A stretch of DNA of 64,000 nucleotides, from NCBI GenBank assembly GCA_023416745.1, contig JAEZHF010000044.1, positions 1 to 64,000 of the forward strand, written 5' to 3'. The position numbers and the translations under genes are program-made. The notes beneath the pieces are model-generated. The model had not been told where the DNA came from. It did not search any database and worked only from the letters and a program-made list of their open reading frames with translations. Shown here in pieces: positions 8,645 to 16,942 of this stretch; the stretch's first letter is position 1; each line of letters begins with the position of its first letter. Origin of the DNA: Bacillota bacterium (lineage in GTDB: Bacteria > Bacillota > Clostridia > Christensenellales > SZUA-584).

Positions 8645-9658
8645 TTGTTTATTAGGAATATAATATTCATATTACTTGGACTTACGTTACTATTCGCGAT
8701 TTTGGGATGCGGATCTGTCGACGCGGCTGTACAAAGCGATAACAACCTAATATCTGATGACGATCTTATATACGTTGGTTTCATACAGGTAGGCGCAGAG
8801 TCTGACTGGCGAATAGCTAACACCAATTCGATGCAAGCGACCTTTACAGAAGAGAAGGGTTATCAGTTCGAAATCGTCGATGCTCAGCAGCAGACAACGA
8901 AACAAATCACAGCTATTCGTGACTTTATTCAAAAAGGCGTTGACTATATAATTCTTGCTCCTAATACCGAGACCGGTTGGGATACTGCCCTCGGTGAAGC
9001 GAATGAAGCTGGAATACCTGTTATCATAGTTGACCGTATGATCGATACAGATGACGATAGATTATTCGCAGCGTGGATCGGTTCCGATTTTCTTCAGGAA
9101 GGCCGTGACGGCGTGAAAGCACTTGAGAAGATCCTTGCGGACAAGGGAGTTTCGGATGAGGATATCGTCAATATGGTCACGCTTCAGGGCACTATCGGTT
9201 CTTCCCCTCAGATCGGACGTACGCAAGGCTTTGAGGAAGGCTGTGCCAAGCATCCCAACTGGAATATGCTTGACAGACAGTCTGGTGACTTTACTCAAGA
9301 GAGAGGACAAGAGGTCATGGAGTCCATGCTTAAGACCTTTGATGATATCGATGTAGTTATTTCCGAAAATGACAATATGACATTTGGTGCAATAGCTGCT
9401 ATTGAGGCAGCTGGCAAGACTTGCGGACCTGATGGTGAAATTATCATTGTGAACTGGGATGGCAGCAAGAAAGCCTTCGATTATATGATCGACGGAAAAA
9501 TCAATGTTATCGTGGAATGCAACCCTCTCCACGGTCCCCGCGTAGAAGAGTTGATCAAGGCTCTTAAGGCCGGCAAATCGGTTGATAAGAAGTCTTATGT
9601 TACCGAAAAGACCTTTTGGCCTGACCAAGCTGCTCAATTGAGAGAATCAAGATTCTAA
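8645..9658 (+). CDS. Sugar-binding lipoprotein (YtfQ-like periplasmic binding protein)
   Basis: The start is TTG at 8645, nine bases after AAGGAGAAT. The 337-residue product begins with a lipoprotein signal (hydrophobic core then LFAILGC, Cys22 lipidated). The mature part is a type I periplasmic binding protein of the Peripla_BP_4 group; VNMVTLQGTIGSSPQIGRT and ENDNMTFGAIAAIEAAG resemble the galactofuranose-binding YtfQ family. No ABC permease or ATPase is encoded nearby. Instead, 86 bases downstream begins a membrane c-di-GMP signalling protein on the same strand. I infer that the lipoprotein reports an extracellular sugar to that sensor rather than feeding a transporter, as XylFII does for LytS in clostridia. 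An orphan transporter subunit is the alternative. Confidence 0.85.
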   Translation: MFIRNIIFILLGLTLLFAILGCGSVDAAVQSDNNLISDDDLIYVGFIQVGAESDWRIANTNSMQATFTEEKGYQFEIVDAQQQTTKQITAIRDFIQKGVDYIILAPNTETGWDTALGEANEAGIPVIIVDRMIDTDDDRLFAAWIGSDFLQEGRDGVKALEKILADKGVSDEDIVNMVTLQGTIGSSPQIGRTQGFEEGCAKHPNWNMLDRQSGDFTQERGQEVMESMLKTFDDIDVVISENDNMTFGAIAAIEAAGKTCGPDGEIIIVNWDGSKKAFDYMIDGKINVIVECNPLHGPRVEELIKALKAGKSVDKKSYVTEKTFWPDQAAQLRESRF

Positions 9659-9744
9659 TGAATGAGCGTATTTAGATGAATCGGGCCGTAAGAAGAGTTG
9701 GAAGGTACGGATCCGATATCTCATATAGGGCGGAGAGGATTGTA

Positions 9745-12036
9745 ATGTTAAGAGGCTTTAAATATATGTTGCGAGATTTTTTTAGCCATTTAAGGCTGGC
9801 TCGAAAAATACAGCTGCTGCTACTTTTTATTATCGTGCCTTTGATGATTCTTTTCTTAGTATTTTTACTGAATGTTTATAGCTACAATCAGAAGTATGAT
9901 AAAATCATTACGAATGCAACTGAGGCTGCCAAATTCAGTATTGATTTTAAAGAGGACTTCGATTATAAAATATATCTGATCATTGCCGGCCACTCCACGG
10001 TAGAGGAACAAGACCCATATAGTACAATAGAAGATGCACGTAAGATTACAAAGGATTTGATCAACAATACCAGCCTGAATGACAATAAAAAACGTGCTGA
10101 AAGCATAGTGAAACTGCTTAACAACTTAGAGAAATATGTTAAGCAAATTGAGTATAATAAGGAAAAGGGCGGACATTATTATGACAACATTGCGATATGG
10201 GAAAATGACGTTCAAATAATTACAGGATTGATCCAGTCCGATGTACATGAATACAGCTATTACGTTACAAAAGAAATGGATGCGGTGCGTGAGCAGGTTT
10301 CCTATGCTCTAGGGAATATTACGCTAGTCAGTTCTATTCTCTTTGCCGCACTGACTTTTATCGCGATAGTTTTGTCATTTGTTATTCCTAATAGTATTGC
10401 CAAACCAATATCACATCTTAATGATGTGACAAGCCAGGTCGCACAGTTGCTTTTCCCAATTGGCAGTATGATAAAGGTGACCAAGCAGCTTTCAGGCGAA
10501 GATGAGCCTCAAAGAAATGACGAAATTGGGAAGCTGTCGAGCTCATATAATGAAATGGCGAATGCCGTTTACACCCTTGTGAATAATCTTGAAGATAAAG
10601 TCAATGAAAGAACAATAGACCTTAAAACAGCTAAGGATGCCTTGGAAGAGTACAAAGACAAACTCCAACTTATTCTTGATTCGACAGTCGAGGCTATATT
10701 TGGCATCGATAAAAATGGGAACTGCACTTTTTGCAATGCAAGCTGTATAAGAATGCTGAGGTACGAGAGCCAGAATGATCTGCTTGGACGGAATATGCAT
10801 AGTTTGATTCATTATAGCCGTAAGGATGGATCTGCGATTTCAATTGAAAACTGTGAAATAAATAAAACACTTGTAACCGGAATTGGAACTCAGCGTGAGG
10901 ATGAAGTGTTTTGGCGATCAGATGGAACATTTTTTGATGCGGTCTATTATTCTTATCCGCAGTTTAAAAATGGGGAGATAGTCGGCAGTGTAGTCACATT
11001 TATGGATAATACGGAAAGAAAAAGAACTGAGGAACATATAAAGTATTTAAGCTGTCACGATTCGCTGACTGGGCTGTATAACAGAATGTGCTTTGAAGAC
11101 ACATTAAAATCAATCGACATCAAAAAGAACATACCCATATCCATTATATTTGGAGACCTTAATGGACTTAAGCTTACCAATGATATTTTCGGACACACGG
11201 CGGGAGATGAGTTGATTAAAAGATCAGCAAAAATACTAAGAGACGTTTGTCGTAATGATGACATTGTAGCAAGGGTCGGCGGAGACGAGTTTATTATCCT
11301 TTTGCCAAACACAGATAAAACGGAGGCAAAGAACATTGTGCAAAGAATTCAAAATGAGTTTGCAAAAGAAAAGCTTTCCGTTGTCAGATGCAGCATGTCT
11401 TTGGGATATGATACGAAAACATCATCAAAAACCGCTATAGAAAGAATCTTGGAAAATGCTGAGAACAGCATGTACAAAGAAAAAACAAATAACCGTAAAA
11501 CAATTAATGAGCAAATGATAGATACAATTGTGGAAACGCTGCATGAAAGAAACCATGAAGAATACAATCATTCTGAATCTGTGAGTCAGATGGCACAAGA
11601 TTTAGGTAAAATGCTTAAATTGAGTGAAGTTGAAATAAATAGACTAAAAAAGGCCGGATTTCTTCATGATATTGGAAAGGTCGTTGAGGGAGAAGATAAA
11701 ATAAAATCCTATGAAGAGGATGAAAGGCTCAACAAGATATACCAACATGCCGTTGTGGGTTTTCGTATACTAAACCTTTTTGACGATACATTGGATATAG
11801 CAAATATCGTTTACAGTCATCATGAACACTGGGATGGGACTGGGTATCCCAAAGGCCTTAAATCTGAGAGCATCCCTTTACTTGCAAGGATTATTGCGAT
11901 TGTTGAAACTTATGATCGGTTGTTGAGAAATAATTTAATGACACCACAAGAGGCTATGGAACATATCTCTTCACAAGGGGGTAACAAATTTGATCCTATT
12001 CTTGTGGGAGTATTTATGCAGATGATACAAAACTAA
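9745..12036 (+). CDS. Membrane sensor with PAS, GGDEF and HD-GYP domains
   Basis: I choose the ATG at 9745 with GGAGAGG six bases upstream; an earlier in-frame ATG at 9676 lacks a ribosome binding site. The 763-residue protein has TM1 (22-43), a roughly 150-residue extracytoplasmic helical sensor, TM2 (about 193-214), a HAMP-like linker, a coiled coil (280-305), a PAS domain (305-425), a diguanylate cyclase domain with intact GGDEF (512-516) and inhibitory site RNDD (503-506), and an HD-GYP phosphodiesterase domain with HDIGK (641-645) and HHEHWDGTGYP (692-702). The motif usually reading VxDxYDAL is VETYDRL, so one metal ligand may be altered. It should both make and break c-di-GMP in response to an outside signal, plausibly ligand-loaded lipoprotein from the upstream gene. 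Confidence 0.88.
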   Translation: MLRGFKYMLRDFFSHLRLARKIQLLLLFIIVPLMILFLVFLLNVYSYNQKYDKIITNATEAAKFSIDFKEDFDYKIYLIIAGHSTVEEQDPYSTIEDARKITKDLINNTSLNDNKKRAESIVKLLNNLEKYVKQIEYNKEKGGHYYDNIAIWENDVQIITGLIQSDVHEYSYYVTKEMDAVREQVSYALGNITLVSSILFAALTFIAIVLSFVIPNSIAKPISHLNDVTSQVAQLLFPIGSMIKVTKQLSGEDEPQRNDEIGKLSSSYNEMANAVYTLVNNLEDKVNERTIDLKTAKDALEEYKDKLQLILDSTVEAIFGIDKNGNCTFCNASCIRMLRYESQNDLLGRNMHSLIHYSRKDGSAISIENCEINKTLVTGIGTQREDEVFWRSDGTFFDAVYYSYPQFKNGEIVGSVVTFMDNTERKRTEEHIKYLSCHDSLTGLYNRMCFEDTLKSIDIKKNIPISIIFGDLNGLKLTNDIFGHTAGDELIKRSAKILRDVCRNDDIVARVGGDEFIILLPNTDKTEAKNIVQRIQNEFAKEKLSVVRCSMSLGYDTKTSSKTAIERILENAENSMYKEKTNNRKTINEQMIDTIVETLHERNHEEYNHSESVSQMAQDLGKMLKLSEVEINRLKKAGFLHDIGKVVEGEDKIKSYEEDERLNKIYQHAVVGFRILNLFDDTLDIANIVYSHHEHWDGTGYPKGLKSESIPLLARIIAIVETYDRLLRNNLMTPQEAMEHISSQGGNKFDPILVGVFMQMIQN

Positions 12037-12376
12037 ATAAAAATATTATATAAAAACATGCTTCATGAACTGCGGTTGCCGCAAATGACAGATTTACGCT
12101 GACTGGCACGCTTTGAAGCAATCCTTTAGAGTGAAATGGCTCTTCAAGTAATTTGATTTGGTGTCGAAGCGCTTCAAAGTAAAGAAAACACCTAATAGCT
12201 TACAAATACAATGAGCTATTAAACTATACCGAATTTTTAAAGAACGCATTTTATGGTAGTGTAAATAATAATGATAACCTCCAAATGACATAGACATCTT
12301 CATCAATGGTTTTTTAATCAATACTATTGCATTTGCAGAAGTACTCGGTTGATCTCAGGATAGACACTATATCTTA

Positions 12377-12411
12377 TTGACATTATATTATGTTCGTTTT
12401 ATATGGCGAAC
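12377..12411 (+). promoter_or_regulatory. Candidate pur operon promoter with GTTCG/CGAAC inverted repeat
   Basis: TTGACA (12377-12382) and TATATG (12400-12405) have a 17-bp spacer. GTTCG (12392-12396) and CGAAC (12407-12411) flank the -10 as an inverted repeat. CGAAC is the core of the Bacillus PurR box, but here the arms diverge rather than converge, so PurR control is only a suggestion. Confidence 0.5.
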
Positions 12412-12449
12412 AATATATAATACATCACTATAATAGTATGCGATATTCA

Positions 12450-12482
12450 TTGACAGCCAGTAACGCTTCAAGTAGACTGGCT
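12450..12482 (+). promoter_or_regulatory. Second candidate pur promoter, spanned by a 7-bp inverted repeat
   Basis: TTGACA (12450-12455) and TAGACT (12473-12478) are 17 bp apart, about 60 bp before purE. AGCCAGT (12455-12461) and ACTGGCT (12476-12482) form a perfect inverted repeat that spans the spacer and -10. It could be an operator, or a hairpin in a transcript from the upstream promoter. Confidence 0.45.
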
Positions 12483-12539
12483 ATGTTGTATTGCGGAAAA
12501 TGTCGTATTTAATAGTATATACTCAAAGGGGTCACTAGA

Positions 12540-13034
12540 ATGAAAGCTGCCGTCGTCATGGGTTCGATATCAGACCTTCCTGTTATGGAAAAAGCCATAT
12601 CCACACTTAAATCGTTTGGCGTGTCCGTTGAGGGGCATGTGTTGAGCGCTCACCGTACGCCGGACGAAGCGCATGCGTTTGCGGCCGATGCAGAGGAGAA
12701 TGGTATTGAGGTGATCATCGCAGCCGCAGGCAAGGCCGCGCATTTAGCTGGCGTACTCGCTGCTTATACCACGCTGCCCGTTATCGGTATCCCCATCAAA
12801 TCATCTACGATGGACGGATTGGACTCGCTTCTTTCAACTGTACAGATGCCGCCCGGCATCCCGGTGGCAACCGTCGCAATTGACGGTGGTGTCAATGCGG
12901 CGTTGCTAGCCGTGCAGATACTTTCGATCAAATACTCGGAACTTAAACCTAAGCTTTCCGCCTATAAGAAAGAGATGGCGCAGAAGGTTCTCGAATCTGA
13001 TAAAACTCTTCAAAAGGAGATTAGTTTGATATGA
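12540..13034 (+). CDS. purE: N5-carboxyaminoimidazole ribonucleotide mutase
   Basis: PurE moves the carboxyl group of N5-CAIR to form CAIR. The start ATG is preceded by AAAGGGG. The 164-residue protein has MGSISDLPVM near the N-terminus, the class I signature SAHRTP (about 40-45), and QMPPGIPVATVAI (about 101-113). The loop usually reading AGGAAHLPG is AGKAAHLAG here. The SAHRTP motif argues for the bacterial mutase rather than a class II AIR carboxylase. No purK is next to it. It is the first gene of the pur operon; its stop overlaps the purC start by 4 bases. Confidence 0.95.
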   Translation: MKAAVVMGSISDLPVMEKAISTLKSFGVSVEGHVLSAHRTPDEAHAFAADAEENGIEVIIAAAGKAAHLAGVLAAYTTLPVIGIPIKSSTMDGLDSLLSTVQMPPGIPVATVAIDGGVNAALLAVQILSIKYSELKPKLSAYKKEMAQKVLESDKTLQKEISLI

Positions 13035-13738
13035 AACAGATGGAACAAATTTACGAAGGTAAGGCGAAGAAGGTTTACCTGACGGATGATGCCGATTGCG
13101 TGATCGTATCGTACAAGGACGATGCGACGGCGTTCAACGGCCAGAAACGGGGCACAATCGTCGGCAAAGGGATCGTTAACAACAAGGTCTCCAACCACTT
13201 CTTCAAGCTGCTGGAAAGCAAGGGTGTGCCGACTCACTATGTGGAGCAGTTGTCCGACCGGGAGACCGTCGTTCGCAAGGTTGACATCGTTCCGGTGGAA
13301 GTGATCGTGCGCAACAAAGCGGCAGGGAGCTTCACCAAGCGCATGGGTGTTGCCGAGGGAACGGAACTGCTCTGCCCGATACTAGAGTACAGTTATAAAA
13401 ACGACGAACTAGGTGATCCATTCATCAATTCCTATTATGTCCGCGCTTTAGGACTCGCGACGGATGAAGAAATGGAGAAGATCAAAGTATATTCATTCAA
13501 GGTCAATGAGATACTCAGCGCGTATCTGAGAGATTATGGCGTGGAGCTGATTGACTTCAAGCTGGAGTTCGGCCGTTTCCATGGCGATATCATATTGGCG
13601 GACGAAATCTCGCCGGACACGTGTCGGTTCTGGGATATTGAGACGGGCAAGAAGCTGGACAAGGACCGTTTTCGCCGCGATCTCGGAGACGTCGAGGAAG
13701 CTTATCAGGAAATCATCAAAAGGCTGATGGGAGAATAA
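13031..13738 (+). CDS. purC: SAICAR synthetase
   Basis: PurC ligates aspartate to CAIR with ATP. The 235-residue length is typical of the short bacterial form. Recognisable blocks are YEGKAKKVY (about 8-16) for nucleotide binding, VEVIVRNKAAGS (about 93-104), and the C-terminal LIDFKLEFGRFHG with the DEISPDTCRFWD signature. The start (ATGA) overlaps the purE stop, with AAAAGGAGATT within the end of purE. Only one base separates its stop from the purF start. Confidence 0.96.
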   Translation: MKQMEQIYEGKAKKVYLTDDADCVIVSYKDDATAFNGQKRGTIVGKGIVNNKVSNHFFKLLESKGVPTHYVEQLSDRETVVRKVDIVPVEVIVRNKAAGSFTKRMGVAEGTELLCPILEYSYKNDELGDPFINSYYVRALGLATDEEMEKIKVYSFKVNEILSAYLRDYGVELIDFKLEFGRFHGDIILADEISPDTCRFWDIETGKKLDKDRFRRDLGDVEEAYQEIIKRLMGE

Positions 13739-13739
13739 C

Positions 13740-15206
13740 ATGCCGCTTCGCATTCATATACCGGACAGATACGAACGGTTCAAGCCTTATGAAGACTGCA
13801 TGCACGAAGAGTGCGGCGTATTCGGTATATACACCCCAGACAGTTCGATAGAACCAGCTGAAGCCGCCTATTATGGGCTGTTTGCGCTGCAGCATCGCGG
13901 GCAGGAGAGTGCCGGCATCGCCGTCGCCAAGGGCAGCCGGATCGAATACTACAAGCAAATGGGGCTTGTAACCGAGGTTTTCCGCAACGGCAGTCTTGAG
14001 AAGCTAGAAGGCGGACAAGCCGCCATCGGGCATGTGCGCTATTCCACGATGGGAGACAGTCTGCTTGCCAACTCGCAGCCGCTCGTGATCAGTTCGAAAA
14101 AAGGGCAGCTGGCACTCGCACACAACGGAAATCTGATCAACGCGCCCACACTGCGTGACGAGCTGGAAAACAGTGGTGCAATTTTCCAGACAACCATCGA
14201 CTCCGAGGTGATTGCGAGCCTGATCGCCAAGCACAGCGGAGACGGCATCATTGAAGCGGTAACGAAGACGATGGCGCAACTCAAAGGCAGCTATGCGCTC
14301 GTCATAATGACGCCGGACATGGTGATTGGCGTCCGTGACCCCAAGGGCATCCGTCCGCTGGCTCTGGGGCGGATCGATAACGCCTACGTGTTCGCGTCGG
14401 AATCCAGCGCGTTTGATACCATCGGCGCAGATTTTATACGTGATCTGCGCCCCGGTGAGATCGTCGTCGCCGATAAGAACGGCTTGAAATCCTATCAGGG
14501 TATGCACGCCAGCGATTCCGCCTTATGCATATTTGAGTACGTCTATTTTGCCCGGCCCGATTCTGATATTGATGGCATAGCGGTTCACCGTGCACGGGAA
14601 CGCGCCGGAGAGTTGCTTGCGATGTCGAACAGTGTTGACGCGGATGTTGTGGCTGCCGTACCTGATTCGGCCCTATCTGCTGCTATGGGTTTTGCGCGCC
14701 AGTCGGGTATCCCGTATACCAGCGCTCTGTCCAAAAACCGGTATGTGGGACGTACGTTCATTCAGCCTTCCCAGGGTAAGCGTGAGATGGGTGTATCCGT
14801 CAAGCTCAGCGTGTTAAAGCGTAACGTGCGCGGCAAAAAGCTGATTCTGGTGGACGACTCGATCGTTCGGGGTACAACGTCCAAGCGCATCGTTGAGATG
14901 CTTAAATTGGCGGGTGCGAAGGAAGTGCATATGCAGATCAGTTCACCTCCCATCAAGCACCCCTGCTTCTTTGGAATTGATACGTCGTCGCACGATCAGT
15001 TAATCGGCGCATCTCACTCGGTAGAGGAGATACGCAAGCTGATTGGCGCGGACACGCTGAACTATCTGCGCATTGAGGATCTTCTTAAAACAGTAGAGGG
15101 AGCTGCCTGCAACTTCTGTTCTGGCTGCTTCGACGGTAAATATCCGGAGGATGTGGGCGAATTGCTGCATTGCGGTAAAAAGAATATGCTCGATAAATGC
15201 AAATGA
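13740..15206 (+). CDS. purF: Amidophosphoribosyltransferase (Fe-S type)
   Basis: PurF makes phosphoribosylamine from PRPP and glutamine, the first committed purine step. The start ATG has GGGAGA upstream. The 488-residue protein carries a propeptide of about 24 residues before the N-terminal nucleophile Cys25 (HEECGVFGIY), longer than the 11 residues of Bacillus, so processing to free the cysteine is expected. The glutaminase domain is followed by the phosphoribosyltransferase domain with LVDDSIVRGTTS. Cysteines in CIFEYVYF, PCFFGID and the C-terminal CNFCSGC fit the 4Fe-4S ligands of the Bacillus-type enzyme, which is oxygen sensitive. Confidence 0.96.
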   Translation: MPLRIHIPDRYERFKPYEDCMHEECGVFGIYTPDSSIEPAEAAYYGLFALQHRGQESAGIAVAKGSRIEYYKQMGLVTEVFRNGSLEKLEGGQAAIGHVRYSTMGDSLLANSQPLVISSKKGQLALAHNGNLINAPTLRDELENSGAIFQTTIDSEVIASLIAKHSGDGIIEAVTKTMAQLKGSYALVIMTPDMVIGVRDPKGIRPLALGRIDNAYVFASESSAFDTIGADFIRDLRPGEIVVADKNGLKSYQGMHASDSALCIFEYVYFARPDSDIDGIAVHRARERAGELLAMSNSVDADVVAAVPDSALSAAMGFARQSGIPYTSALSKNRYVGRTFIQPSQGKREMGVSVKLSVLKRNVRGKKLILVDDSIVRGTTSKRIVEMLKLAGAKEVHMQISSPPIKHPCFFGIDTSSHDQLIGASHSVEEIRKLIGADTLNYLRIEDLLKTVEGAACNFCSGCFDGKYPEDVGELLHCGKKNMLDKCK

Positions 15207-15248
15207 ATATGGTAGAATATAGCATCCTCAATAACTTCAGGAGATAAT

Positions 15249-16259
15249 ATGGGATATACTTATAAAGACGCCGGTGTGGATGTAGAGGCCGGTTATAAAG
15301 CGGTAAGGCTGATGAAGGAGCACGCGAGGTCCACGTTTAATGGTCATGTATTGCAGGACTTAGGTTCGTTCGGCGGCATGTATGAATATGGAGACAATGT
15401 ACTGGTATCCGGCACGGACGGCGTTGGGACCAAGCTGAAGCTGGCCTTCGCGATGGACAAGCATGATACAGTGGGCATCGACTGTGTGGCGATGTGTGTT
15501 AACGATGTGGTGTGCCACGGCGCCGCGCCCATGTTCTTTCTGGACTACATCGCGATAGGCAAGCTGGTGCCTGAGGTCGCGGCGGATATCGTCAAGGGCG
15601 TCGCAGAAGGCTGCCGTCAGGCGGGCTGCGCCTTGATCGGCGGGGAAACGGCAGAAATGCCCGGCTTTTATTCTGCGGGTGAGTACGATATGGCAGGTTT
15701 CTGCGTGGGAAGTGTACCCAAAAGCAAGCTGGTCAATGGCAGCGGTATCAAGGCAGGTGATATACTGATCGGCCTGCAGTCTAGCGGCATTCACAGTAAT
15801 GGTTTTTCTCTGGTACGCAAGGTGATCGCGATGGATAACCGTGTTTTGGCGCAGAACATCGACATGCTGGGCAAGACGCTTGGCGAAGAGCTGCTGGTGC
15901 CCACGCGAATTTACGTAAAAACAGTTCTGTCACTTTTGGAGCTGCATGAGATAAAGGGCGTCGCGCACATCACAGGCGGCGGCTTTATTGAAAATATTCC
16001 GCGCATACTACCAAATGGCCTCGGTGCGCGTATCAATCTGGGCAGCTGGGAAATGCCGCCGATATTTAGTCTGCTGGTGCGTGAAGCAAAGATGATGCGT
16101 GACAGTGCGTACAATACGTTCAACATGGGTATCGGCATGGTGCTGACAGTCAGCCCTGAACTGGAGAGTGAGGTTCTCGCAGCCGCGCTCGGTCTGGGTG
16201 AGAAGGCGTTTGTTATCGGCAGTGTACAAAAAGGCGAAGGAGTGGAGCTGTGCGAATAG
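15249..16259 (+). CDS. purM: AIR synthetase (phosphoribosylformylglycinamidine cyclo-ligase)
   Basis: PurM closes the imidazole ring to give AIR using ATP. The 336-residue protein is of normal length, starts after CAGGAGATA, and shows GTDGVGTKLKLAF (about 56-68), the DCVAMCVNDVVCHGA block, and GGETAEMPGFY (about 135-145), all PurM hallmarks, plus HITGGGFIENIPR near residue 242. The last 10 bases overlap purN, indicating translational coupling. Its substrate FGAM comes from PurL/PurQ/PurS, which are not in this cluster. Confidence 0.96.
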   Translation: MGYTYKDAGVDVEAGYKAVRLMKEHARSTFNGHVLQDLGSFGGMYEYGDNVLVSGTDGVGTKLKLAFAMDKHDTVGIDCVAMCVNDVVCHGAAPMFFLDYIAIGKLVPEVAADIVKGVAEGCRQAGCALIGGETAEMPGFYSAGEYDMAGFCVGSVPKSKLVNGSGIKAGDILIGLQSSGIHSNGFSLVRKVIAMDNRVLAQNIDMLGKTLGEELLVPTRIYVKTVLSLLELHEIKGVAHITGGGFIENIPRILPNGLGARINLGSWEMPPIFSLLVREAKMMRDSAYNTFNMGIGMVLTVSPELESEVLAAALGLGEKAFVIGSVQKGEGVELCE

Positions 16260-16870
16260 ACAGTCTCGTTGTGATGGTTTCTGGCAGCGGCTCTAATCTG
16301 CAGGCCGTTCTGGACGCTTGCGCTGACGGGCGCATTCCCGCCAGTGTGACGGGCGTGATATCCAGCAAACCGGACGTATTCGCACTGGAGCGGGCGAAAC
16401 AGGTTGGAGTTCCGTCCATCGTTATCAGCCCGCGCAGCTTCGACAACCAAAAGGCACATGATGAAGCGGTTGTCAGCGCAATTAATGCATTCGGCGGTCA
16501 GGCTGTGATTCTTGCGGGATACATGTCCATACTCGGTCCTGATCTCGTAAAAAAGTACCCGGTCGTCAATATACATCCGGCGTTGATCCCCTCCTTTTGC
16601 GGTAAAGGTTTCTACGGGCGGCGCGTTCACACAGCGGTGCTGGAATACGGTGCGAAGGTGTCGGGCGCGACGGTGCACTTTGTCGATGAAGGAACAGACA
16701 CTGGCCCAATCATTATGCAGAAATACGTAGAAGTGCTGGACGATGATACCCCGGATTCCCTTGCCGCGCGCATACTCGAAGTGGAGCACGATATACTGGT
16801 CAGGTCCGTCGCTCTGCTGTGCAAAGGGAAGCTTAAGATTGAAGGGCGACACGTCAGAATACTTGGATAA
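16250..16870 (+). CDS. purN: Glycinamide ribonucleotide formyltransferase
   Basis: PurN transfers a formyl group from 10-formyl-tetrahydrofolate to GAR. Translation starts with GTG at 16250 inside the end of purM (10-base overlap), with AAGGAGTGGAG upstream. The 206-residue protein has the N-terminal VSGSGSNLQ loop for the phosphate, the catalytic NIHPALIPSF segment (family form NIHPSLLPSF), and VHFVDEGTDTGPII carrying the conserved aspartate. Length and motifs are normal for bacterial PurN. Confidence 0.95.
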   Translation: MRIDSLVVMVSGSGSNLQAVLDACADGRIPASVTGVISSKPDVFALERAKQVGVPSIVISPRSFDNQKAHDEAVVSAINAFGGQAVILAGYMSILGPDLVKKYPVVNIHPALIPSFCGKGFYGRRVHTAVLEYGAKVSGATVHFVDEGTDTGPIIMQKYVEVLDDDTPDSLAARILEVEHDILVRSVALLCKGKLKIEGRHVRILG

Positions 16871-16942
16871 CATCAGACAATATATGGGCGGCCACGGGTC
16901 GCCCGAATGCTGTAATCTGATCAATATTTGGAGGTTTAACAT

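Larger units (their letters stand above)
12037..12539. other. Long AT-rich control region before purE
   Basis: There is no supported gene in these 503 bases. The left part has a TGCGG/CCGCA hairpin (12071-12083) and a perfect 9-bp inverted repeat CTTTGAAGC (12111-12119) / GCTTCAAAG (12171-12179). The right part holds two candidate purE promoters with inverted repeats, listed separately. A purine or ZTP riboswitch signature was looked for and not seen. Confidence 0.6.

Noticed and set aside
12094..12321. Possible small minus-strand gene of 75 codons before purE
   Set aside because: AT-rich, no convincing ribosome binding site and no recognisable pattern; left as non-coding.
12412..12539. Purine or ZTP riboswitch upstream of purE
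   Set aside because: The conserved purine-aptamer loop sequences and the ZTP motif were looked for and are absent; only promoters and inverted repeats are seen.
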